Source: Planctomycetota bacterium (GTDB lineage Bacteria > Planctomycetota > Phycisphaerae > UBA1845 > Fen-1342). Taken from it: a stretch of 9,307 nucleotides of DNA. Position 1 is the stretch's first letter. Each line of letters starts with the position of its first letter. The stretch spans positions 1 through 9,307 of the forward strand of contig JAUWXH010000039.1 in assembly GCA_030616465.1 (NCBI GenBank), in the 5' to 3' direction. This document shows, in pieces, positions 1-5,094 of the stretch. Both the position numbers and the translations under genes were made by a program. Below the pieces are notes generated by a model. It made no database searches, had not been told where the DNA came from, and saw only the letters and a list, made by a program, of their open reading frames with translations.

Positions 1-148
1 CGGGCCAGGGCAGCTTGCGCCCGCCGAGAAAGAAGTCGCGGATCGTGGCCTGCTTCCCGGCCAGCGTGGCACCGAGCACGGTCGTGAAGACCAGATAGCC
101 GACAAGTACGGCCCAGTCGATTAGAGTGAACTGCGCTTCGATCTGCAA
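1..148 (-). CDS. Sodium:solute symporter family transporter, N-terminal fragment (cut by window edge)
   Basis: Only the first ~49 codons are in the window; the gene continues beyond base 1. The translation has a first membrane helix (about IDWAVLVGYLVFTTVLG, residues 10-26), then a short basic link and the segment RDFFLGGRKLPWP (residues 37-49). A D-W/Y-x-V helix followed by a (D)FFL(A/G)GR-x-LPW turn is the usual N-terminus of the SSS/SSF family, which couples Na+ entry to uptake of sugars, amino acids or similar solutes across the inner membrane. The substrate cannot be told from this fragment. The start is uncertain. The TTG at 146-148 is only 2 bases from a strong GGAGG (151-155). An in-frame GTG at 194-196 would add 16 residues. 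The gene lies 98 bases downstream of hicA on the same strand, so read-through from the HicBA unit is possible but not shown. Confidence 0.75.
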   Translation of the reverse strand, partial: MQIEAQFTLIDWAVLVGYLVFTTVLGATLAGKQATIRDFFLGGRKLPWP

Positions 149-246
149 AACCTCCGTGTTCGAATCTCGACCAGGGCTGGGTTGGCTGCTGTGCACCGGC
201 GCCGTCTGACAGCGTTGCGGTGGCTAGCGTCGCGCACGGCCAACGC

Positions 247-477
247 TCAGTCAAGCAGCGTGATGAATTCCTCGACAGAGATGCCCGCGGCCTGGATGAG
301 GTTCCGCAGCGTGCCTAGCTTGAGCGGTTTGCTGCGGTGAACGGGTACGGTGAGGAGGTACATATGGCTTGGCTTCTTCAAGACGTAGTGGCTGCCCTTG
401 ACGCGGTGGACCGTGAACCCGATTTTCTCAAACGCCTTGATGGCTTCCTTACCAGTGACGGCCGGGAGTTCAGACAT
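247..477 (-). CDS. hicA: HicA-type mRNA interferase toxin
   Basis: A 76-residue protein of normal HicA size. It has the small double-stranded-RNA-binding-like HicA fold: an N-terminal helix (GKEAIKAFEKIGF), then VHRVKGSHYVL with the catalytic histidine in the G-S-H motif (residues 28-30). The TVPVHRSKPLKLGTLRNLI strand-helix and the AGISVEEF-type C-terminal helix follow. HicA toxins cleave mRNA in the cytoplasm without needing the ribosome and are neutralised by binding HicB. I chose the ATG at 475-477, which has a GGTGG about 10 bases upstream; a TTG at 484-486 would add MSF. The start lies inside the end of hicB (8-base overlap), so translation is probably coupled and the antitoxin is made first. 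Nothing vital looks lost, so the toxin appears intact. Family assignment is by motif; activity is inferred. Confidence 0.93.
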   Translation of the reverse strand: MSELPAVTGKEAIKAFEKIGFTVHRVKGSHYVLKKPSHMYLLTVPVHRSKPLKLGTLRNLIQAAGISVEEFITLLD

Positions 478-871
478 GAACGACAATCCACCGGCTTATC
501 TCACCGGATTGCCGTGGCGCCGGTTCGCTCTGCCAGGGGATTTCCTCGTGGCTCTCACGATAGCTCTCGATCGCAGCGAGTAGTGCTTCGGTGATGTTCT
601 CGATCGCTTCTTCCTTCGTTTCGCCCTGACTCACAACTCCGGGCAGTTGCGGAGCGCAGACGGAGAAACCACCCTCGGCTTCCGGCGTCAGCCGAACCTC
701 AATCTGATAGGCCTTTCGCGCGTCCTGCGCGTACTCAGTCCACTCCAAGACGAAGGTGGGCGGTGCCCCGGCGCCGACCGAAGCGTGTTCGGCCCCTTCG
801 ATGATCTTCTTGCCAGGCAGTGCATATACCGACGTTCCCTGCGCAGCGGCGCTATCCTCGCGGTTGTCCAT
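470..871 (-). CDS. hicB: HicB-family antitoxin with N-terminal extension
   Basis: A 133-residue protein. Residues about 54-113 form a HicB core: AYQIEVRLTPEAEGGFSV, then the P-x-LPGVVSQGET turn and the EEAIENITEALLAAIESY helix. This is the partial RNase-H-like fold that blocks HicA. No helix-turn-helix or ribbon-helix-helix domain is visible after the core; the tail (IPWQSEPAPRQSGEISRW) is short and polar. Before the core are about 50 residues (including YALPGKKIIEGAEHA and PPTFVLEWTEYAQDA) that I do not recognise as HicB. The ATG at 869-871 has a GAGG 9 bases upstream and lies 20 bases inside the upstream DUF6941-like gene. The long form is therefore plausible, although a later TTG near residue 42 could give a short one. 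It overlaps hicA by 8 bases. The gene order is hicB then hicA, the reverse of hicAB operons. Confidence 0.88.
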   Translation of the reverse strand: MDNREDSAAAQGTSVYALPGKKIIEGAEHASVGAGAPPTFVLEWTEYAQDARKAYQIEVRLTPEAEGGFSVCAPQLPGVVSQGETKEEAIENITEALLAAIESYRESHEEIPWQSEPAPRQSGEISRWIVVHV

Positions 872-1274
872 CGCTCTTGACCTCGCGTTTTCCTACTTCG
901 ATTCGCAGGGACCCGAGCAGGTCATCACCCGCGTGCAGATCGAACGCATAGAAACCCTCGTGCGGCATGGGAAACGGGGGCACCTCGGCAACGATTTGGA
1001 CGGTTGCGAGGGGGTTCTCACATTGGACTTTTATGTCGGGCGACTTCAGAAGCAGCTCGTTCGTTTTGAGATCGCGATAGCGCAAGCTTAGGTGCAGGGA
1101 GCCCTGCACTTCTGTTAGGCAAATATAGGCTTGTGTCGTCCGCCCAAGTTTTGCCGGGAACTGCGTTGCCCAGAGTTTACCGAACGTGCCGGCTATGACC
1201 ATCTTCCCAGTGCGGCCGTCTTCATAGACGTGATCCGCAAGTACGAGGGCTTGCAGAATAGGCTTCGTGACCAC
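852..1274 (-). CDS. DUF6941-like protein, first gene of a unit with hicBA
   Basis: A 140-residue soluble protein with no signal peptide or membrane helix. The N-terminus (ILQALVLADHVYEDGRTGKMVIAGTF, given here as its key pieces LADHVYED and GKMVIAGTF, residues 12-31) matches my memory of the DUF6941 family, as do a central beta-rich stretch (AYICLTEVQGSLHLSLRYRDL), PFPMPHEGFYAFDL and a final LLGSLRIEV strand. DUF6941 proteins are small all-beta proteins of unknown function, frequent in planctomycetes. The start is GTG at 1272-1274 with GAGG 6 bases upstream, and a promoter-like element lies at 1327-1353. Its 3' end overlaps hicB by 20 bases, so the two are almost certainly cotranscribed and possibly translationally coupled. 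No catalytic motif is seen. The family name is from memory and should be treated as likely, not proven. Confidence 0.78.
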   Translation of the reverse strand: MVTKPILQALVLADHVYEDGRTGKMVIAGTFGKLWATQFPAKLGRTTQAYICLTEVQGSLHLSLRYRDLKTNELLLKSPDIKVQCENPLATVQIVAEVPPFPMPHEGFYAFDLHAGDDLLGSLRIEVGKREVKSDGQPRG

Positions 1275-1326
1275 TTCAGTCCTCAGATTCAGATTGGCGT
1301 TTGCGGCCTCACCTGTTCCTCTCCCT

Positions 1327-1353
1327 ATTCTATCATAGTAATCGACTGGTCAA
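1327..1353 (-). promoter_or_regulatory. Candidate sigma-70-like promoter for the DUF6941-hicB-hicA unit
   Basis: On the minus strand TTGACC (1348-1353) is followed after 15 bases by TAGAAT (1327-1332). An overlapping TATGAT lies at 1332-1337. The pair sits in an unusually AT-rich patch about 50 bases upstream of the GTG start of the DUF6941-like gene. Both boxes match 5 of 6 consensus positions, but the spacer is shorter than the usual 17, so this is a candidate only. Confidence 0.38.
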
Positions 1354-1597
1354 CACGGTCGCGGGCTCAGCTCGAGGCGCTTTCGCGAACGGCGCTTTGA
1401 TCACCGGCAGCCCAGGCGTCACCACGCTGCCCACTCCCGCCGCGAGCGTGCCAGATGACCAGCACCAAATAAAGGGTGGAGATTGCAGCCTGACCGCAAC
1501 ATGTTGGGCAGCGGCCGTCGGTTGATCGGCGACCGACCAGTCATTACATTGGCGATGGCCAGGAGCACCGTCGCCAGCCCCGCCGGCAGGACGTCCG
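1354..1597. other. Intergenic stretch with two inverted repeats, no convincing gene
   Basis: Together with the leader at 1275-1353 this is the only gap above 300 bases. Two imperfect hairpins are visible. GTCGGT (1517-1522) pairs with ACCGAC (1532-1537) across a 9-base loop. GGCGATGG (1551-1558) pairs with CCGTCGCC (1568-1575) with one mismatch and a 9-base loop. They lie 23 to 83 bases past the nucleotidyltransferase stop and could help end that transcript, but neither is followed by a T-tract on either strand. Minus-strand frames carry short hydrophobic runs (for example AISTLYLVLVIW in one frame and LPAGLATVLLAIANVMTG in another) without a good start. This might be a decayed membrane-protein gene, or chance. 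Confidence 0.4.
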
Positions 1598-1966
1598 TCA
1601 GTCCCGTTCGGCCAGGATCAATCCGGCCCAGGCGGAGTCGACCAACTTGCTTCCCGAGGCCGCCAACTGCTTCAACTCCGCACGCGTATACGGAAACACC
1701 TCCACGGGCATGTCCGTCTCCGCGAACGCCGCGCTGAACTCCGGAATTCGATCAAACCAGCGTGGCAGCGGGTGATTCTCCAGGATGATGAGCACGTCCG
1801 CGTCGCTGCCCGGGACCGCCTCCATGCGCGCCAACGAGCCGAACAGTCGCACCTCGGCTACACGCGTGTCGGCTTCGACCAGTCGCCGCGCCAGCAGCCG
1901 CAACTGCTCAATGGCCTGGGCCCGGTCCAGGTAGGTGACCCTCGACGAACCGCAGCACCGTCTCAC
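1598..1966 (-). CDS. Minimal nucleotidyltransferase (MNT), probable antitoxin of a HEPN/MNT pair
   Basis: About 122 residues with the polymerase-beta-type nucleotidyltransferase signature: LFGSLARMEAVPGSDADVLIIL, that is GS-x10-DxD with G43, S44, D55 and D57 (positions from the GTG at 1964-1966). The later PVEVFPYT strand has Glu at residue 89 where relatives commonly have Asp. In characterised HEPN/MNT (HepT/MntA) systems the MNT protein transfers AMP to the HEPN toxin and silences it in the cytoplasm. The upstream YLDR...LRLLARRL helix looks conserved, so the start probably precedes it. The only standard in-frame starts nearby are this GTG, which overlaps the HEPN gene by 59 bases with no clear ribosome site, and a TTG at 1901-1903, just past the HEPN stop, which would remove 22 residues including YLDR. 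The frame stays open to 2164, but that part is out-of-frame HEPN sequence. Confidence 0.82.
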   Translation of the reverse strand: MRRCCGSSRVTYLDRAQAIEQLRLLARRLVEADTRVAEVRLFGSLARMEAVPGSDADVLIILENHPLPRWFDRIPEFSAAFAETDMPVEVFPYTRAELKQLAASGSKLVDSAWAGLILAERD

Positions 1967-2318
1967 ATAAACCGAGGGCAGTTTCGGCATCCCTGGCCCT
2001 ATAGGTCTCGGCCGGCGTCCCGCCGGCAATGGCGTTCGGGTGCCGCGTCGGAATGTAATACCGATCGAGCAGCGGGAGCGCCTCGTGAACCTCCTGCGGA
2101 GTAGCGATGCCCTCCGGCAGCAGATCAGCGATCTCGCGAACGGAGTGCCCCCAGGCGTCGCCACCCGCGTGCTGCACGAGCGCTTTCAGCGCCTTCTCCG
2201 CCGCCTGCTGAGCCATGAAACAGGCCCAGTCGAATATGCGCAGGCTTGCGTTCTGGTGCGCCGCCTCAAGGTCGTGCTGCGCCTGCTTCCACCAGTCACC
2301 GCTACGATTCGCCGCCAT
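1908..2318 (-). CDS. HEPN-domain protein, probable toxin partner of the adjacent MNT
   Basis: 136 residues with the classic HEPN family layout: DWWKQAQHDLEAA (8-20), then FDWACFMAQQAAEKALKAL (29-47), GHSVREIADLL, LDRYYIPTRHPNAIAGG (84-100) and an AETALGLCETVLRFVE helix. HEPN domains are helical bundles, often RNases whose active site is an R-x4-6-H motif. The typical motif is not evident in the middle of this protein. An R-FVEG-H stretch lies near the C-terminus (residues 123-128), before a GPGPGH tail, and its role is unclear. The sequence is closest in style to HEPN proteins with YIPTRYP. I chose the ATG at 2316-2318, just before the conserved DWW helix; a GTG at 2385-2387, one base after the gpmI stop, would add 23 residues. 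It lies directly downstream of gpmI on the same strand and may share its transcript. Confidence 0.86.
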   Translation of the reverse strand: MAANRSGDWWKQAQHDLEAAHQNASLRIFDWACFMAQQAAEKALKALVQHAGGDAWGHSVREIADLLPEGIATPQEVHEALPLLDRYYIPTRHPNAIAGGTPAETYRARDAETALGLCETVLRFVEGHLPGPGPGH

Positions 2319-2388
2319 ATGCCCCAATAGACCGTCAATAGATCTGGAAAGCAAACGCCTTTCCCGATCAATGCTGTTCGCGCTCACA

Positions 2389-4008
2389 TCAGCCGATAAG
2401 TGAGCGGCCGGTCATTTCTTCGGGGATGTCGAGGCCCATCATGGTTAGGGCGGTGGGCATGATGTCGGCCAGGCGGCCGGCTTCGCGAAGCTTGAGGCCG
2501 CGGAAGGGCTCGCCGAACAGGTAGAGCGGGACCGGGAACAGCGTATGGGCGGTATGGGGGCCGCCGGTTTCAGGGTCGATGAGCAACTCGAAGTTGCCGT
2601 GGTCGGAGGTAATGATGGCGTAGCCGCCGGCCTCGCGGATCGCGTCGAGCACCTTTCCGACGCACTCGTCCACGACCTGGCAAGCCTTGACGGCGGCTTC
2701 CTGCGAGCCGGTATGCCCGACCATGTCGGGGTTGGCGTAGTTGAGGATGATCAGGTCGTCCACGCCGCCGGCGATGCGCTTGAGCATCACCTCGGTGACC
2801 TCGTAGGCCGACATTTCCGGCTTCTGGTCATAAGTTCTGACTTTGGGTGAGGCGACCAGTTGCCGCTCTTCGCCGGGGAAGGGTTCCTCGCGGTAGTCGT
2901 TGAAGAAGAAGGTCACGTGCGCGTATTTCTCGGTTTCCGCGCAGCGGAACTGGCGCAGGCCAAGCTGGCCGAGGTATTCGCCCACGATGTTCTTCATCTT
3001 CGGCGGCTTGGGGAAAGCGACCTTGACCGGCAGGCCCGCCGCGTACTCGGTCATCGTTACGTAGAACACGTCGAGCTTGGGGCCGCGCTCGAAGCCCAGC
3101 TCCCGCTCCCGGCCGGTCTTGTCCTTGGCGCGGAAGGGGAACGTGTCGAAGGTGAATGCCTTGGTGATCTCGCGTGGGCGGTCGCCGCGGAAGTTGAAGA
3201 AGATGATCGAATCGCCGTCCTTGACGGTCGCCACCGGCGACAACCCGTCTTCGCTGACGACGGTGGGCGAGACGAACTCGTCGCCGTGCATGTTCGGCTC
3301 GGTGGGGTTGGCGTAGTAGCGTTCGAGGGCGGTGACGGCGCTGGGGGCCGCCTCGGCCTCGCCGCGGGTCAACATGCGGTAGGCTCGCTCGACGCGGTTC
3401 CAGCGATTGTCGCGGTCCATGGCCCAGTATCGGCCGCAGACGCTGGCGATCCGCCCGACGCCGATGCGCCGCAGCTCCGCCTCGATGCGTTTGACATAGC
3501 CGACGCCGCTGGTCGGCGACGAGTCGCGTCCGTCGGTGAAGCAGTGCACGAAGACCTGTTTCAGTCCCCGCCGGGCCGCGAGCTCGACGCACGCGTACAG
3601 GTGTTCGAGCCGCGAGTGCACGCCGATGTCGCTGGCCAGCCCCATGAGGTGTAGTTGGCTGTCGCGGGTGAGGCATTTCTCGACGGCGGCGACCAGCTCG
3701 GCGTTGTTGACAAACGACCCGTCTTGGATGGTCTTGCTGATCCGGACCGATTCCTGGGCCATGATGCGTCCGGCCCCGATGTTCTGGTGCCCGACCTCGC
3801 TGTTGCCCATCGTCCCCTCGGGCAACCCGACGTCGAGCCCGCTGGTGGCGACCAGCGTGAAGGGCCACTCGGCGCGCAGCAGCGCGTCCACCGGCGGGCG
3901 GGCAAGCTTCACCGCGTTGGCGTGATCCCACTTCGGATCGGGGTTTTCGCCCCAACCGTCCCGAATGATTACGACGCACGGACGATGCTTGATCGTCTTA
4001 GAGGCCAT
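2389..4008 (-). CDS. gpmI: 2,3-bisphosphoglycerate-independent phosphoglycerate mutase
   Basis: A 539-residue cytoplasmic enzyme interconverting 3- and 2-phosphoglycerate in glycolysis and gluconeogenesis through a phosphoserine intermediate with two metal ions, usually manganese. All main landmarks are present: the metal aspartate in RDGWG (D17), the phosphorylated serine in GNSEVGH (S70), VHS (H131), TDGRD (158-162) and CGRYWAMDRD (192-200). Further on come NFRGDR (272-277), ETEKYAHVTFF (358-368), NPDMVGH (D428, H432), SDHGN (D469, H470) and PHTAHT (H488). The length is slightly above the ~510 of the bacterial family. The ATG at 4006-4008 follows an AGAGGG ribosome site at good spacing. It is divergent from the plus-strand gene at 4195. 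The stop is one base from the alternative GTG of the HEPN gene, so the toxin-like pair sits immediately after this core gene. The enzyme appears complete and functional. Confidence 0.97.
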   Translation of the reverse strand: MASKTIKHRPCVVIIRDGWGENPDPKWDHANAVKLARPPVDALLRAEWPFTLVATSGLDVGLPEGTMGNSEVGHQNIGAGRIMAQESVRISKTIQDGSFVNNAELVAAVEKCLTRDSQLHLMGLASDIGVHSRLEHLYACVELAARRGLKQVFVHCFTDGRDSSPTSGVGYVKRIEAELRRIGVGRIASVCGRYWAMDRDNRWNRVERAYRMLTRGEAEAAPSAVTALERYYANPTEPNMHGDEFVSPTVVSEDGLSPVATVKDGDSIIFFNFRGDRPREITKAFTFDTFPFRAKDKTGRERELGFERGPKLDVFYVTMTEYAAGLPVKVAFPKPPKMKNIVGEYLGQLGLRQFRCAETEKYAHVTFFFNDYREEPFPGEERQLVASPKVRTYDQKPEMSAYEVTEVMLKRIAGGVDDLIILNYANPDMVGHTGSQEAAVKACQVVDECVGKVLDAIREAGGYAIITSDHGNFELLIDPETGGPHTAHTLFPVPLYLFGEPFRGLKLREAGRLADIMPTALTMMGLDIPEEMTGRSLIG

Positions 4009-4194
4009 CCGAATCCCTCTTTTAGCCCGGCAGCAGCGGGTTTTCGCACGGATGAAATCAGGCTGCCCTGGAAGACAGCCGGCCCTTCCGGGGGCATAAT
4101 AACGCGGACGGTCGGGATCGACGAGAGCTTGTCAAGCCGACCCGTGACCCATCGAACGCGCCCCACGGGAGGCGCCCAACGTGGAGCTGGTGCG
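4009..4194. promoter_or_regulatory. Divergent intergenic region between gpmI and the plus-strand operon
   Basis: A 186-base spacer that must carry the promoter for gpmI leftwards and probably one for the operon starting at 4195. On the minus strand a perfect TTGACA lies at 4130-4135, but no good -10 sits 16-18 bases beyond it; TATTAT at 4096-4101 is 28 bases away. An inverted repeat GGCTG/CAGCC spans 4061-4080 with a 10-base loop. Confidence 0.45.
4072..4100 (+). promoter_or_regulatory. Candidate promoter for the 4195-6075 operon
   Basis: AAGACA (4072-4077) and CATAAT (4095-4100) are separated by exactly 17 bases on the plus strand. They match the sigma-70 consensus at 4 of 6 and 5 of 6 positions. 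This would give a leader of roughly 85-90 bases before the ATG at 4195. It is the best-spaced pair in the divergent region, but this is inspection only. Confidence 0.33.
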
Positions 4195-5082
4195 ATGACG
4201 CTCAAAAGCGGGCCTGCGGTCATGGATCGCATCTATTGGTCAGCCGTTACTGTCGCCTGCTTGGTTTTTGCCGCCTATTTCTTTTACGACGGCAAGTGGG
4301 GCTATCTCAACGACAACCGCGAAGAGGCCGCCCGAATGGCGCCCGCGTTCATTGAGAGGCCCGTCGACCAGGTCGAGCTGGGCAATTCGCCGACGCAGGC
4401 GGACTTCGAGAGCCTGAAGGCGGACTTGGAGAGGCTGAAGGATTCCGGCCGCCCCACGTCGCCCGAACAGGTCCATCAGGCATTTGGGCCACCAGCTCAC
4501 ACCAAACACACTGGCCCTGGGGAAACCGTGGAGTACTTCGTCAGCGTCTATGGCTGTGCCGCCGTTCCGATCATCAACGACCGGGTGAACCCCAATGCCA
4601 TGGCCTGGGCCAAGTGGCTCAAGACCAAGGAGGAGATCCAGGCACAGTATTATTGGGGTCTGATCCCACTGTTGATCGGCCTGTACGCGGGGTTGCGGGC
4701 GTACCGGGCGATCACGCTGCACGTCGTCATCGACGAGGAGGGCATGACCTACGCCGGCAAGCGCATCCCTTTCGAAGCGATGACCAAGCTCCGCGACTAC
4801 AACCGCAAGGGGTGGGTGGAGCTCTACTACCGGACCGACGCCGGCCAGAAGCGCCTGCGGCTCGATAACCAGAAGGTGGCCAAGTTCGACGAGATCGCCG
4901 AGGCGATCTGCCAGGCCACGGGCTTCGAGAACCCCATCACTGCCTATCATAAGAAGGCCGAACAGGAGCAGGCCGAGCGGGAAGAGGACGTCGCGCCCGA
5001 CGCTGGGGACGAACCGGCCGACGCCGGTGACGACGGCCCCGTCGAGCAGGAGGGCGGCCCGGAACGCGATAGGCGGGAGTGA
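4195..5082 (+). CDS. Two-TM membrane protein with a cytoplasmic C-terminal domain, function unknown
   Basis: 295 residues. A first membrane helix lies at about 13-31 (IYWSAVTVACLVFAAYFFY). A soluble segment of about 120 residues follows, containing an amphipathic ADFESLKADLERLK helix and SPEQVHQAFGPPAHTKHTGPGETVEYF. A second helix spans about 152-170 (YYWGLIPLLIGLYAGLRAY). After it comes a compact beta-rich stretch (residues ~173-240: VVIDEEGMTYAGKRIPFEAM, KGWVELYY, LRLDN, then the helix KFDEIAEAICQ) that reads like a small PH-like or YcxB-like domain, though I cannot name the family. The tail (255-295) is highly charged and acidic. The QVHQAFGPPAHTK part resembles an SmpA-type 'x-x-V-x-x-x-FGxP' element, a weak suggestion. 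The ATG at 4195 has a GGAG 8 bases upstream; the frame is open back to 3655, but that stretch is antisense to gpmI. The next gene starts 12 bases after the stop, so the two form an operon. Confidence 0.8.
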   Translation: MTLKSGPAVMDRIYWSAVTVACLVFAAYFFYDGKWGYLNDNREEAARMAPAFIERPVDQVELGNSPTQADFESLKADLERLKDSGRPTSPEQVHQAFGPPAHTKHTGPGETVEYFVSVYGCAAVPIINDRVNPNAMAWAKWLKTKEEIQAQYYWGLIPLLIGLYAGLRAYRAITLHVVIDEEGMTYAGKRIPFEAMTKLRDYNRKGWVELYYRTDAGQKRLRLDNQKVAKFDEIAEAICQATGFENPITAYHKKAEQEQAEREEDVAPDAGDEPADAGDDGPVEQEGGPERDRRE

Positions 5083-5094
5083 GGAGAGCGGGCG

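Noticed and set aside
150..185. tRNA-like T-loop string GTTCGAATC on the plus strand
   Set aside because: The flanking bases cannot form a 5-bp T-stem and no anticodon or acceptor arm can be drawn, so it is not a tRNA or an obvious attachment site.
1301..1525. Short plus-strand frame in the non-coding stretch
   Set aside because: No ribosome site, no family resemblance, and it overlaps the candidate promoter of the minus-strand unit.
2860..3654. Long plus-strand open frame (264 codons)
   Set aside because: It is fully antisense to gpmI, which has every catalytic motif of its family; the frame has no recognisable domain and is a GC-rich shadow.
4061..4080. Inverted repeat in the divergent spacer as a regulator operator
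   Set aside because: The stem is only 5 bp with a 10-base loop, which is too weak in GC-rich DNA to call an operator.
3655..4194. Upstream extension of the two-TM protein frame
   Set aside because: It runs through the 5' half of gpmI on the opposite strand and through the divergent spacer; a good ribosome site and the membrane helix point to the ATG at 4195.
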